The notes under the pieces were generated by a model. It saw only the letters and a program-made list of their open reading frames with translations. It had not been told where the DNA came from and made no database searches. DNA of 64,000 bases. It comes from Bryobacterales bacterium (GTDB lineage: Bacteria > Acidobacteriota > Terriglobia > Bryobacterales > Bryobacteraceae). The stretch is taken from the NCBI GenBank assembly GCA_020852175.1, contig JADZBH010000044.1, positions 1 to 64,000 on the forward strand, in the 5' to 3' direction. The stretch's first letter is position 1; each line of letters starts with the position of its first letter. Made by a program: the position numbers and the translations under genes. This document shows positions 7,190 to 16,498 of the stretch, one piece after another.

Positions 7190-8562
7190 CGGAGATGGAG
7201 GCGAGTGTCGGCGAGATCCAGACGGTACATGATCAGGTTGTAGTCGTAGCGCGGCGTTATGTTCCTGGGATGGGAGAGAAAGTCTGAATACGTCCCGCTG
7301 AAGTAGATGTAGCGTCCGTTCTCCTGATCGAGCGCCGGATGATGAACCACCTCATAAAAGGCGTAGCGGTCATGGGTGAGCACCTGGCGCGCACGATTCC
7401 AGGGCCCGGCGGGAGCAGGCGCTTCCAGAAACCAGATCTCGCCCAGCTTGGAGGCGACCCCATCGACCTCCTGTGCCAGCATGACCCAGCGCCTTCGATA
7501 GCCGTTCCATTGAACGGATGTGGACCGCAACTTCAATTTGCGCCCGGTGGCCACATCCGCGATCTCCGGATCGGCGACGGGCAGCCGTTCGTAACGCGAG
7601 AGATCCAGGACATCCTTCCACTGCGCCCGAACGCGAGTTCTGGGCGCGGGGCTCCCGTTGGCGAAGTAAAAGTAAGGAACGCCGCCCTCCGAGACGGGGA
7701 ACGCGATCCCATCCGGGTAGACCGGCGCCTTGACATCCCACCTGACGCGCGGCTCAAAGACAGACCTGGCTTCGTTGAAGACGGCGAGCCCGCGCTCGGC
7801 CGGAGTCTTTCCCAGGCCCGTGCCGCTGTCGTAGCGAACCACCAGACGCTCGATGCCTTTCTCATCCGGCAAGACCATGGGCGTGTAAGGCCAGGCCAGG
7901 CCGTCCCGCTTTGACTCGATCATCGGTTTGACAAAACCGGACGGCTTCACGAAGAAGTCAAGGTCCACTCCCGCGGAGGGGTCGAGCCCGCCCCGGCCGG
8001 GCAATATTGAAGTGGCGGCAGCCGAGGACAGATTGATGTCATTCAAGCCGTTCGTGTCACCAAAGAACCAGAACAACCTTCTCTTGAAAACCACGGTTGA
8101 AGCGCCGTCGGTTCCCATGACCTGGGCATTCAGCAGCGGTTGGCGGAGGGGGCTTTTCTCGCCGAGCAACCCGGTGTCGCGATAGATACCCTCGCCGGTC
8201 AATCGATACAGGCGCTCGGCGATGTTGATTCTGCGCAGACGAACGGTGGTGCGGCCTCCGGCGATGGGCGTGATCTTGACGCCCTTGAGATCGGAGCCTG
8301 GCAAGTGGGGAGATTCGTAGCCGTGGCTCTTTACCTCGAAGAAGATCTCGCGGCCCATCAGATGGGGTTCGTGGAATGCAACCAGGCCGTTGGAGTCCGT
8401 GTAGTACGGGACCGAGTTGAATGCCGTCAACTCGACGAGCGGAACGCCCCGGCCGGTTGCGTCGTCCACGGCCTGAATCCGGTGATGGGGCTGGCGTCCT
8501 TTACAGGCAATGAGGAGGATGGCCAGCGGCAACCAGCGCGAGGCTCTGGCGAGGTACATCAT
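7186..8562 (-). CDS. Large predicted lipoprotein, family not recognised
   Basis: 458 residues. The short signal ends in the lipobox LLIAC, so Cys ~20 is probably lipidated. Residues ~25-115 look like a small beta domain of the carboxypeptidase-regulatory type (DDATGRGVPLVEL, TDSNGLVAF). The rest is beta-rich, with a WFFGDTNG motif and repeated Tyr/Trp strand patterns reminiscent of five-bladed propellers in glycosidase-like or DUF4185-like proteins. I cannot name the family with confidence. Its stop interlocks with that of the convergent PEP-CTERM gene. Start choice between two adjacent ATG codons is arbitrary. Confidence 0.6.
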   Translation of the reverse strand: MMYLARASRWLPLAILLIACKGRQPHHRIQAVDDATGRGVPLVELTAFNSVPYYTDSNGLVAFHEPHLMGREIFFEVKSHGYESPHLPGSDLKGVKITPIAGGRTTVRLRRINIAERLYRLTGEGIYRDTGLLGEKSPLRQPLLNAQVMGTDGASTVVFKRRLFWFFGDTNGLNDINLSSAAATSILPGRGGLDPSAGVDLDFFVKPSGFVKPMIESKRDGLAWPYTPMVLPDEKGIERLVVRYDSGTGLGKTPAERGLAVFNEARSVFEPRVRWDVKAPVYPDGIAFPVSEGGVPYFYFANGSPAPRTRVRAQWKDVLDLSRYERLPVADPEIADVATGRKLKLRSTSVQWNGYRRRWVMLAQEVDGVASKLGEIWFLEAPAPAGPWNRARQVLTHDRYAFYEVVHHPALDQENGRYIYFSGTYSDFLSHPRNITPRYDYNLIMYRLDLADTRLHLR

Positions 8563-8732
8563 GGCGGAACGCCCAAGGCAAGGAACACGAGCCTTGCCGA
8601 CTATTGAACCACTTCCGCTGCAAACGCCGGCGGGAGCGGAGCAATCGCTGCGAACCTCGCGGAATCAAGTGCGCGCCTTCAGCCAACCCTGGGCCATGTA
8701 ACCACGAGTGTTGCCGGGCGGCGGCGGAATGT

Positions 8733-11339
8733 CTAAAGCATCCCCTCCACCTGGGCGTAGACGGCGTTCAGCGCGGCGGCGAGCGCGGCGGGATCCTTGC
8801 CTCCGGCCTCGGCCATGTCGGGGCGTCCGCCGCCCTTGCCGCCCACGGCCTGGGCCACGGAGCCGGCGAGTTTGCCGGCGTGCACCTTGCCGGTAAGGTC
8901 CTTGGTGACGGCGGTGATGATGTCCACCTTGCCGTCGCCCGCGGCGGCCAGCACGACGACGCCGGTTTTCCACTGATTCCGCAGGGCGTCGGCCAGGGTG
9001 CGCATTTGGGCGCGGTCCAGCGCATCGGCCTGGACGGCCAGCACCTTCACGCCTTTCACCTCGCGCGCCTGCGATTCGATGCCTTCCAGGGCGGCATGCG
9101 CCAGTTTTTCCTTCATCTGCTCGATCAGCCGTTCGAGCGCTTTCTGGTGTGCCAGGCTCTTTTCGAGCTGTTCGAGCAGGTCCTCCTCGCTCACGCGCAA
9201 CGTCCGGGCGAGTGAATCGAGGGTGGCCGCGGCCGCTTGCAGACGGTGTAAAGAGCCCTCGCCTGTGACGGCCTCGATTCGGCGCACGCCGGCCGAAATG
9301 GAGCCTTCGCTGACGATCTTGCACAGGCCGATGTCGCCCGTGCGCGAGACGTGCGTGCCGCCGCAGAGTTCGCGGGAGAAGCCGCCCACGCTCACCACGC
9401 GCACCTTGTCGGCATACTTTTCGCCGAACAGGGCCATGGCGCCGGTTTCGATGGCCTGGTCGAGTTCCATCACGTTCGTGGCGACGGGAATGTTGGCGAG
9501 AATCTGTTCGTTGGCCAGGCGTTCGATTTCGGCCAGCTCATCGGCGTCCACCTGCGTGTAGTGCGTGAAGTCGAAGCGCAGGCGGCCGGGATCGACGACG
9601 CTGCCCGCCTGTTTCACATGCGTGCCGAGCACGGTGCGCAGCGCGGCGTGCAGCAGGTGCGTGGCCGTGTGGTTGCGCCGCGTGGCCGAGCGGAGCGATT
9701 CGGTGACCACGGCGCGCAACTGTTCGCCTTCGGCGATGGGGGCGAGCGCTTCCACCTTGTGCACGGCGAGGCCGGGCACGCCGTAATAGGTATCGACGAC
9801 GCGGGCCACCAGTTCGCCGGTCGAGGCGCGGTGGAGTTCGCCCTTGTCGCCCACCTGGCCGCCCGTTTCGGCATAGAAAGGGGTGCGGTCGAGAACCACC
9901 TCGGCGCCACCCTTCGCGACGGCGCGCACCGTACCCACGGCCTCCAGCGTTTCATAGCCGAGGAATTCGGAGCGGCGCTCGGCGGCGAGCTTCTGATAGA
10001 CGGGATCGGCCTGGGTCTTTTCGGCGCCCTTCCACGAAGCCCGGGCGCGCGAACGCTGGCCTTCCATCTCCGTGTCGAAGCCTTCGCGGTCGATCGCGAT
10101 GCCGAGTTCGCGGCCCATCTCCTCCTGCTCGTCGAGGTTCAGCCCATAGGTGTCGTAGAGTTTGAAGGCGGCCGCGCCGGCGAGCACGCCGTCGCGCGCC
10201 TGCTTCACCTCGTCGTGGAACACCTTTTCGGCCACCAGGTAGGTGGTGGCGTAGCGGTGCTCCTCTTCCTTCACGATGCGAGCCACCCGCTGCACGCTTT
10301 CCATCAGCTCGGGGTAGGCCGGTTTCATGAATCCGGCGACGAAGCCGGTGAGCTTGTGCAGGAACGGCTCCTGGTTGCCCGCGCGGCGGGCGTGGCGCAT
10401 GGCGCGGCGCATGATCTTGCGCAGCACATAGCCGCGGCCTTCGTTGGAGGGCACGACGCCGTCATGAATCAGGAAGGCCGAGGCGCGCGCGTGGTCGGCG
10501 GCGATGCGGAGGGCGGCGTCGTGCTCCGCGTTGAGTCCCTGCTCGACGCGCAGGAGAACGCCCGCCTCGTCGACGATGCCTTTCAGCAGGTCGCACTCAT
10601 AGTTGGAAAGCTTGCCTTGCAGAATGGCGGCCACGCGTTCCAGCCCAAGCCCGGTGTCGATGGAGGGGCGTGGCAGGGGAGTGAACGCGCCCGATGCATC
10701 GCGGTCGAACTGCATGAACACGAGGTTCCAGATCTCGACGAAGCGGCCGCCGCCGTCCAGGGGAAACTGTTCGTGCTCGCGTCCCGGTTCGGCGGCGCCG
10801 GGGCCGAGGTCGAAGTGCAGCTCAGAGCAGGGGCCGCAGGGGCCGGTCTCGCCCATCTGCCAGAAGTTATCCTTTTCATCGAGGCGGAAGATGCGGGACT
10901 TATCGACGCCGGCCACCTTCTGCCACAACTCCTCGGCCTCGTCGTCCTCGCGGAAGACGGTGATGTAGAGCCTGTCCTTGGGCATGCCGTAGCCCTTGGT
11001 CACCAGATCCCAGGCGTACTCGATGGCCTGGGCCTTGAAATAATCGCCGAAGCTGAAGTTGCCCATCATCTCGAAGAACGTGTGATGGCGGCGGGTGTAG
11101 CCGACGTTTTCGAGGTCGTTGTGCTTGCCGCCGGCGCGGACGCATTTCTGGGCCGTCGTGGCGCGCGAATAGTCGCGTTTCTCCTGTCCCAGGAAGAGGT
11201 CCTTGAACTGGTTCATGCCCGCGTTGGTGAACAACAACGTGGGGTCGTTGGCGGGAACCAGGGAGGAGGAACGCACGACGGCATGGCCGCGCTCTTTGAA
11301 AAAGTCCAGATACTTCTGGCGGATCTCGTGACCGGTCAC
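8733..11339 (-). CDS. alaS: Alanyl-tRNA synthetase
   Basis: 868 residues, normal for bacterial AlaRS, which charges tRNA-Ala. The N-terminal class II catalytic domain has motif 1-type TLLFTNAGMNQFKDLFLG and RHHTFFEMMGNFSFGDYF. The editing domain has HTATHLLHAAL and CGGTHVSRTGDIG as zinc-site motifs, and the C-terminal C-Ala domain has GGKGGGRPDMAEAGGKDP. The gene is complete from ATG to stop. About 40 bases separate it from the upstream GNAT gene on the same strand, so cotranscription is possible. Confidence 0.97.
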   Translation of the reverse strand: MTGHEIRQKYLDFFKERGHAVVRSSSLVPANDPTLLFTNAGMNQFKDLFLGQEKRDYSRATTAQKCVRAGGKHNDLENVGYTRRHHTFFEMMGNFSFGDYFKAQAIEYAWDLVTKGYGMPKDRLYITVFREDDEAEELWQKVAGVDKSRIFRLDEKDNFWQMGETGPCGPCSELHFDLGPGAAEPGREHEQFPLDGGGRFVEIWNLVFMQFDRDASGAFTPLPRPSIDTGLGLERVAAILQGKLSNYECDLLKGIVDEAGVLLRVEQGLNAEHDAALRIAADHARASAFLIHDGVVPSNEGRGYVLRKIMRRAMRHARRAGNQEPFLHKLTGFVAGFMKPAYPELMESVQRVARIVKEEEHRYATTYLVAEKVFHDEVKQARDGVLAGAAAFKLYDTYGLNLDEQEEMGRELGIAIDREGFDTEMEGQRSRARASWKGAEKTQADPVYQKLAAERRSEFLGYETLEAVGTVRAVAKGGAEVVLDRTPFYAETGGQVGDKGELHRASTGELVARVVDTYYGVPGLAVHKVEALAPIAEGEQLRAVVTESLRSATRRNHTATHLLHAALRTVLGTHVKQAGSVVDPGRLRFDFTHYTQVDADELAEIERLANEQILANIPVATNVMELDQAIETGAMALFGEKYADKVRVVSVGGFSRELCGGTHVSRTGDIGLCKIVSEGSISAGVRRIEAVTGEGSLHRLQAAAATLDSLARTLRVSEEDLLEQLEKSLAHQKALERLIEQMKEKLAHAALEGIESQAREVKGVKVLAVQADALDRAQMRTLADALRNQWKTGVVVLAAAGDGKVDIITAVTKDLTGKVHAGKLAGSVAQAVGGKGGGRPDMAEAGGKDPAALAAALNAVYAQVEGML

Positions 11340-11377
11340 AGACCTATTGTGGCATGGGGCGCGGGGCGCTCCGCCGC

Positions 11378-12175
11378 TCAGTGGCCTTCGAGAAACCGTT
11401 TTTCCATGAACAGAGTGTGGGTGGAGATGGTCTCATAGCCCATGCGCTCGTAGATGGGCTTTCCGGCCTCGGTGGCATGGAGCACGGTGGGCGTTTCGCC
11501 GTGCCGCCGCGCGGCCTCGACGAGCGCGTGGCGCATGACGGCTTCGGCATAGCCCCGGCGCTGGTGTCCGGGCAGCGTGGCCACGAAGGCGACGTAGCGC
11601 AAGCCGCCCACCGTCAGCACGCCCGTGCAACTGGCCGGTGCGCCGTCGGCCAGGCCCACCACGCAGGTGTGCTCGCGCCAGAAGGCTGCTTTGCCAAGGG
11701 TATCCATGCCGGAGTCCAAGGGCATGTCATAGGCGGCCGAATTCACATGGATCATGGCCGAGCAGCCGTCGTCGTCGCCGGGCAGGGTGAGTTCCAGGCC
11801 GCCGGCGGCCTGGCGCGGAGGATCGACGCGCGCGGCGCGCATTCCCGTGAGAGGCATCACGGGCGCGAGGCCCGCCGGGCCAAGCGCGTCCGAGGCAGCC
11901 ACGCCCGGAGCCAGGTGTTCGTGAGTGGCCATGAAGAGCCAGGGCACGCCGGAGGCGGCGGCCCAATGCACCGCCCGCTCGCCCGCCCTGCGCAGCGCGG
12001 CGGCATCGAGCGAAGGCTGCATGGGAATCGCGACATTGAAGAAGCTCACAGGCAACCCGCTGAAGCGGTATTCGATGCCGTCCTCGCTCACGGCGCGGCC
12101 GTCCGGGGCGGCTTTGCAGAACAGCCCCCAGGCGCCGGCGAACTGTTCCAGGCTCAATTGAACTTGGTCATTCAT
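11378..12175 (-). CDS. GNAT-family N-acetyltransferase
   Basis: 265 residues. The C-terminal half carries the acetyl-CoA-binding GNAT motif (VATLPGHQRRGYAEAVMRHAL) and the end-of-domain KPIYERMGYETI pattern. The N-terminal half looks like a degenerate second GNAT-like domain. The substrate cannot be predicted. The start is the ATG preceded by AGGAGA at good spacing; a longer frame upstream would add 32 unlikely residues. It lies just downstream of a MarR gene in the EF-G-2/MarR/GNAT string, so the regulator may control it. Confidence 0.78.
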   Translation of the reverse strand: MNDQVQLSLEQFAGAWGLFCKAAPDGRAVSEDGIEYRFSGLPVSFFNVAIPMQPSLDAAALRRAGERAVHWAAASGVPWLFMATHEHLAPGVAASDALGPAGLAPVMPLTGMRAARVDPPRQAAGGLELTLPGDDDGCSAMIHVNSAAYDMPLDSGMDTLGKAAFWREHTCVVGLADGAPASCTGVLTVGGLRYVAFVATLPGHQRRGYAEAVMRHALVEAARRHGETPTVLHATEAGKPIYERMGYETISTHTLFMEKRFLEGH

Positions 12176-12213
12176 GAATGTTTCTCCTATGGGAGGCAAT
12201 GCGCGGGCAGGGG

Positions 12214-12687
12214 CTAATCCGGCAGGTCGCTTTCGTAGAGTTGTTCGCACAGGCGCGAGAGCGCCAGGCAACGCGGGCGCGTCAGGCGCGTGCCGAACCA
12301 GGCCTGGAAGGCGAGTACGCCAGGGTTCATCTCCTCGACCAGGGCGAGACCCCTGGGGGTGATGCGCGTCAGCGACAGGCGGCGGTCCTCGGCGGAGCGG
12401 TCGCGCTCCACCAGGCCGCTTTTCTCCATGCGGTCCACCAGGCGTGTCACGTCGGGCGCGTGTTCCACCAGCCGTTCAATGATTTCGCACCTGGGGTGGC
12501 CCTGCGGGTGAACGCCGCGCAGAATCCGCAGCACGTTGTACTGAGCTTGCGTGATGCCGTGCGCGGCGCACAGTTTTTCCATGCGCACACGCACGGCATC
12601 GGCGGCAATCAACAGGTTGAGCATCGCCTCCATCTCCGCCGGTTCGATCCTGGATGACTTCAGGCGTTTCAGAATGGCTTTGCCCAT
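12214..12687 (-). CDS. MarR-family transcriptional regulator
   Basis: 157 residues with a winged-helix MarR core: AQYNVLRILRG (helix 2), a recognition region around DVTRLVDRMEKSGLVERD, and the wing RSAEDRRLSLTRITPRG. MarR proteins are dimeric repressors that often respond to small aromatic ligands. The start is the internal ATG just after the EF-G-2 stop; a longer frame would overlap that gene by ~100 bases. It is a paralogue of the MarR gene 4 kb away (shared AQYNVLRILRG and DRRxxxxT blocks). It probably cotranscribes with the GNAT gene behind it. Confidence 0.85.
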   Translation of the reverse strand: MGKAILKRLKSSRIEPAEMEAMLNLLIAADAVRVRMEKLCAAHGITQAQYNVLRILRGVHPQGHPRCEIIERLVEHAPDVTRLVDRMEKSGLVERDRSAEDRRLSLTRITPRGLALVEEMNPGVLAFQAWFGTRLTRPRCLALSRLCEQLYESDLPD

Positions 12688-12694
12688 ACAGCGG

Positions 12695-14794
12695 CTACTC
12701 GTCCTCTTCGTCCTTTCCGGCTCCGCTGGCGCGGGCGGCGGCGATGATTTTTTCGGCCTGCGGTTGCGGGACGAAATCGTAGTGGTCGAACTCCATCGCA
12801 TAGGACGCGCGTCCCTGCGTCATGGAGATCAAATCGTTGGCGTAGGTAAGCATTTCGGCCATGGGAACCTGCGCCCGGATCACCTGCATGTTGCCGCGGG
12901 TGTCCATGCCGCCAACGCGGCCGCGGCGGCTGTTGAAGTCGCCCATGAGGTCGCCGGCGTATTCGTTGGGGGCCACCACCTCGACGTTCATGATGGGTTC
13001 CAGCAACGCCGGGCGCGCCTGTTCCATGGCCAGTTTGAAGGCTTTGCGGCCAGCCATCTTGAAGCTCATTTCGTTGGAATCGACGTCGTGATAGCTGCCG
13101 TCGTACAGGTCGATCTGGAAGTCCACGACAGGGTAGCCGGCCAGATAGCCGCGTTCGGCTGCTTCGACGATCCCCTTTTCCACGGCCGGAACGAACTGTC
13201 TGGGAATGGCTCCGCCGAAGATGGAGTTGACGAACTTGAACTTTTCTCCGCGCGGCAGCGGCGCCATCCGGATGCGGCAATCGCCGAACTGGCCGTGGCC
13301 GCCGGTTTGTTTCTTATGGCGGCCATGCACGTCGGCTGAACCTCGGATGGTTTCGCGGTAGGGAATCTTGGGAGCCTTCAATTCCACGTCCACGTTGTAA
13401 CGTTTCTTCAGCCGCGATACGACGATTTCCACGTGCTGCTGGCCGCAACCGGCCAGCAGAAACTCGTTGGTGGCCTGGTCGCGGTAAAAGCGCAGCGAGG
13501 TGTCCTCCTCCAGGACGCGCGCCAGGGCGTTGCCCATTCGGTCCTCATCCTGGCGCGTCCTGGCCGACACGGCGTAGGCGATGGAGGGTTCCGGAAGGAT
13601 CACCGGCGGATAGACGATGGGAAAGCCCTTTTCAGCGAGCGTGTCGCCGGTCATGGTGTCCTTGAGCTTGGCCACCACGCCGATGTCGCCCGCGTGCAGT
13701 TCCTTCACCTCGGCCATCGACTTGCCCATCGGGCAGGCGATATGGGCCAGGCGTTCATCCGTGCCGTTGCGCGAGTTGATGATATGGCTATCGTTGGCGA
13801 TGACGCCGGACATCACCTTGAAATAGGACATGCGGCCGGCAAAGGCATCGGCCGTGGTCTTGAAGACGTAGATGGAGGCGTGCTCGGAATCGGAAATGAG
13901 ACGTTTCTCCTCGTGGCCGTCCTGCGTGCCGATCATCTCGGTGCGCTTGATCGCCGAGGGCAGGTGTTCGGCGATGAAATCGGCCACCAGGTCGGTACCG
14001 ATGTTCAGCAGGGCCGAGCAGCACAGGATGGGGAAGATGGCGCCGGCGCGCATTTCGCCGTCGATGCCGGAGCGGACATGCTCGGCGGCCAGCGTGCCGG
14101 TTTCAAAGAACTCCTCCATCAAGGCGTCCTCGCCTTCGGCGACGGCCTCCACCAGGACGGCGTGGGCCTTCCGCGCGGCTTCGGCCATGCCGGCGGGAAT
14201 GGGAATCTCCGTGCCTTTGCCGTTGCCGTTGGGCGTGTACTCGTACGCCTTCATCTCGATCAGGTCGATCACGCCGCGGAAGTCGCGCTCGCCGCCGATG
14301 GGAAGTTGCACGGGCACGCAGTGAGGGCCAAAGGATTCGACGATGGCGGCCACCGAGGAGTCGAAGCTGGAACGTTCACGGTCCAGCTTATTAATCACGA
14401 GGACGCGCGGCAGATGATACTCGCCCGCGATTTCCCACACCTTTTCCGTCTGCACCTCGACGCCGGCGACGCCGTCGACGACAACCAGCGCCGAATCGGC
14501 GGCCACCAGGGCGCTCCTGGTGTCATTGATGAAAATATTAAAGCCGGGGGTGTCGAGCAGGTTGAGTTTCGTCTTCTTCCATTCGGCGTGAGCGACGGCG
14601 GTGGAGATTGTGATTTTCCGTCCGATCTCCTCCTCGTCGAAGTCGGTGACCGTGTTTCCTTCGTCCACTCTTGTCAGGCGGTTGGTCGCCCCGGTTAAAT
14701 ACAGCAGCCCCGCCGCCAGTGTGGTTTTGCCACAGTTCAAATGGCCGGCGAGGCCCACGTTCCGGATATCATTGCCTTCGTAAGTTTTCAGCAT
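12695..14794 (-). CDS. Elongation factor G-2-like translational GTPase
   Basis: 699 residues, EF-G size and domain order. The P-loop is GHLNCGKT (17-24), switch I is atypical (VDEGNTVTDFDEEEIGRKITI), and NKLD is at 135-138. C-terminal domains IV and V carry GHGQFGDCRI and RRGRVGGMDTRG. The universally conserved DxPGH of canonical EF-G reads DTPGF at 81-85, so the catalytic His is Phe. This and the switch I sequence place it with EF-G-2/FusA2-like proteins rather than the housekeeping fusA, whose role in translocation or ribosome maintenance is unclear. The start is supported by GAGGAG. Confidence 0.85.
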   Translation of the reverse strand: MLKTYEGNDIRNVGLAGHLNCGKTTLAAGLLYLTGATNRLTRVDEGNTVTDFDEEEIGRKITISTAVAHAEWKKTKLNLLDTPGFNIFINDTRSALVAADSALVVVDGVAGVEVQTEKVWEIAGEYHLPRVLVINKLDRERSSFDSSVAAIVESFGPHCVPVQLPIGGERDFRGVIDLIEMKAYEYTPNGNGKGTEIPIPAGMAEAARKAHAVLVEAVAEGEDALMEEFFETGTLAAEHVRSGIDGEMRAGAIFPILCCSALLNIGTDLVADFIAEHLPSAIKRTEMIGTQDGHEEKRLISDSEHASIYVFKTTADAFAGRMSYFKVMSGVIANDSHIINSRNGTDERLAHIACPMGKSMAEVKELHAGDIGVVAKLKDTMTGDTLAEKGFPIVYPPVILPEPSIAYAVSARTRQDEDRMGNALARVLEEDTSLRFYRDQATNEFLLAGCGQQHVEIVVSRLKKRYNVDVELKAPKIPYRETIRGSADVHGRHKKQTGGHGQFGDCRIRMAPLPRGEKFKFVNSIFGGAIPRQFVPAVEKGIVEAAERGYLAGYPVVDFQIDLYDGSYHDVDSNEMSFKMAGRKAFKLAMEQARPALLEPIMNVEVVAPNEYAGDLMGDFNSRRGRVGGMDTRGNMQVIRAQVPMAEMLTYANDLISMTQGRASYAMEFDHYDFVPQPQAEKIIAAARASGAGKDEEDE

Positions 14795-14919
14795 CGCTGC
14801 TCCTCGGAAGAACGTATTTCGCAGCGGCGACCCGGCCGGAACAACCTGCCCGGCCGGAACTCCGGTGGGAGCGCCGCTGGCGGGTGTCACAAAAATCGAC
14901 CATGATCGTAGCACAATAA

Positions 14920-14951
14920 GTGCCGGATTCCGCGACGTGCCGGATTCCGCG
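14920..14951. repeat. 17-bp tandem duplication
   Basis: The 15-mer GTGCCGGATTCCGCG occurs twice with a 17-base period in the divergent promoter region between the EF-G-2-like gene and the serine hydrolase gene. It is only two units long, so it may be slippage rather than a regulatory site. Confidence 0.6.
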
Positions 14952-14980
14952 CTCCGTGCGACGTACGGGTCTGGTATCGT

Positions 14981-16237
14981 ATGGCGATGTCCCGGCTGAT
15001 CCGCCACGGTTACTTCCTCCTGATTCCCCTGTGCACCGTCCTGACGGCGCCCGCGCAGCAGTCCGTAACGGCCGATGCCGCGCGCCTGGCCGCCATTGCT
15101 CCCCGCATGAAGGCGTTCGTCGATCAGGGCGTCGTGGCGGGCGTGGTGACGCTGCTGATGCAGGACGGGAAAGTGGTGCAGCACGAGGCCGCGGGCATGG
15201 CCGATCTCGAAGCGCGCAAACCAATGTCCAGGGACTCCATATTCCAGATCATGTCCATGACCAAGCCCACCGTGGCCGTCTGCATCATGATGCTGGCCGA
15301 GGAGGGCAAACTCGCGCTGAGCGATCCGGTGGAGAAGCATCTTCCTGAATTTCGCGGACAAATGGCGATGGCCGGGCGTGCGGCCGATGGCGCGGTTACC
15401 TTGCATAAGCCCGCACGGCCCGTCACGGTCCGCGACTTACTCACGCACACCTCCGGCATGGGTCCCACGCCGCCCGAAGGATTGAAGGAGCTGTACTACC
15501 GCATGGACCGGCCTCTGCGCGAAGCCGTGCTGGCCTACTCGCAAGTGCCGCTGCTGTTCGAGCCGGGATCGCGCTGGGCCTATTCCAACACCGGCATCGC
15601 CACGCTGGGGCGCATTGTCGAGGCGGCCTCCGGCCAACCGTTCGAGAAGTTTCTGGAAGCCCGCGTCCTGACGCCGCTGGGCATGAAAGACAGCTTTATT
15701 TTTCCGCCCGAGGATAAGAAGGCCCGCATCGTGTCTTTGTACGATCGCAAGGAAGGGAAGCTCGTGAAAGCAGGCGGCGATAAGTTGGGTGGCGACGCCA
15801 TGAATTACCGCAAGGGCGCCGTCTACTCCGCGCCCGAGTTCGGTTTGTATTCCACGGCGGCCGACCTGTCCGCTTTTTATGAGATGACGCGGTTGGGCGG
15901 CGTTGCCCCGGCCTGGGTGAAAGGACCGGGAGCCACGCCGGGCAAGCGCCTCCTGTCGCCGGCCGCCGTGTCGGTGATGACGAAGCTGCATACGGGAGAT
16001 TTGCAGGCGGGCCACAACCCTGGGACAGGATTCGGGTTAGCTTGGGAGGTTGTGAAGAACGAGCAGGGCGAATTGAACCTCTGGTCGGTGGGTTCCTATG
16101 GCCACGGCGGAGCATTCGGCACGCATGGATGGGTTGATCCGGCCAAGCACTTAGTGGGTGTGTTCCTGATTCAAGGCGGCGACCAGACGACGGTGAAGTA
16201 CGCGTTCCTGAACATGGCCGGCGCGGCCGTGCAGTAA
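14981..16237 (+). CDS. Serine hydrolase of the class C beta-lactamase/EstB family
   Basis: 418 residues with an N-terminal signal peptide (hydrophobic residues 11-24, cleavage near APAQ). The penicillin-binding fold is shown by SMTK (Ser92-Lys95), the Tyr triad YSN at ~201, DLLTHTSGM and a late GHGGAFGTHGW that replaces KTG. These are hallmarks of family VIII carboxylesterases and D-aminopeptidase-like or AmpC-related hydrolases in the periplasm. The actual substrate, ester or peptide, is unknown, and resistance should not be assumed. Another ATG two codons downstream is equally likely as start. Confidence 0.85.
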   Translation: MAMSRLIRHGYFLLIPLCTVLTAPAQQSVTADAARLAAIAPRMKAFVDQGVVAGVVTLLMQDGKVVQHEAAGMADLEARKPMSRDSIFQIMSMTKPTVAVCIMMLAEEGKLALSDPVEKHLPEFRGQMAMAGRAADGAVTLHKPARPVTVRDLLTHTSGMGPTPPEGLKELYYRMDRPLREAVLAYSQVPLLFEPGSRWAYSNTGIATLGRIVEAASGQPFEKFLEARVLTPLGMKDSFIFPPEDKKARIVSLYDRKEGKLVKAGGDKLGGDAMNYRKGAVYSAPEFGLYSTAADLSAFYEMTRLGGVAPAWVKGPGATPGKRLLSPAAVSVMTKLHTGDLQAGHNPGTGFGLAWEVVKNEQGELNLWSVGSYGHGGAFGTHGWVDPAKHLVGVFLIQGGDQTTVKYAFLNMAGAAVQ

Positions 16238-16344
16238 GTCCAGGCCGCAACGGGAGGCTGAAGAGCTGAATGACTGTAGAAGGATAAGGCGAAAGAAAGG
16301 AGAGCAAACCAATATCGATGTAAATTGTGAACTAAATAAACAAC

Positions 16345-16365
16345 TACGAACAGAATTTGTTCATA
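16345..16365. promoter_or_regulatory. Operator-like palindrome upstream of marR
   Basis: Arms TACGAACA and TGTTCATA flank a 5-base centre (7 of 8 arm positions pair), within a locally AT-rich stretch and directly before a TATATA box. It lies about 130 bases upstream of a marR gene. Palindromes of this size at the promoter are typical of MarR autoregulation. The arm sequence GAAC..GTTC also resembles LexA boxes, but the spacing is wrong for that. Confidence 0.4.
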
Positions 16366-16498
16366 CGAATATATATAGGCTGTGGTATCCTCATGTGTTT
16401 TACCCGTTGTTCGCACAGGCAATGTAAGGCCCAGGCTGTACTCAATACAAGTCAGGCGTCGGTTTCCTGCGCGGCACAGGAGGACGGGAGGCAATCGA

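Noticed and set aside
8563..8732. Small gene or terminator between the lipoprotein gene and alaS
   Set aside because: A GGCAAGG/CCTTGCC inverted repeat exists but has no T-run, and short frames here have no ribosome site or conserved look.
9351..11438. 695-codon open frame opposite alaS
   Set aside because: alaS is certain on the other strand. The frame's Ala/Gly/His-rich translation shows no motif.
16348..16362. LexA (SOS) box before the second marR gene
   Set aside because: GAAC and GTTC halves are present but are 7 bases apart rather than 4, and no SOS gene follows. A MarR-type operator is more likely.
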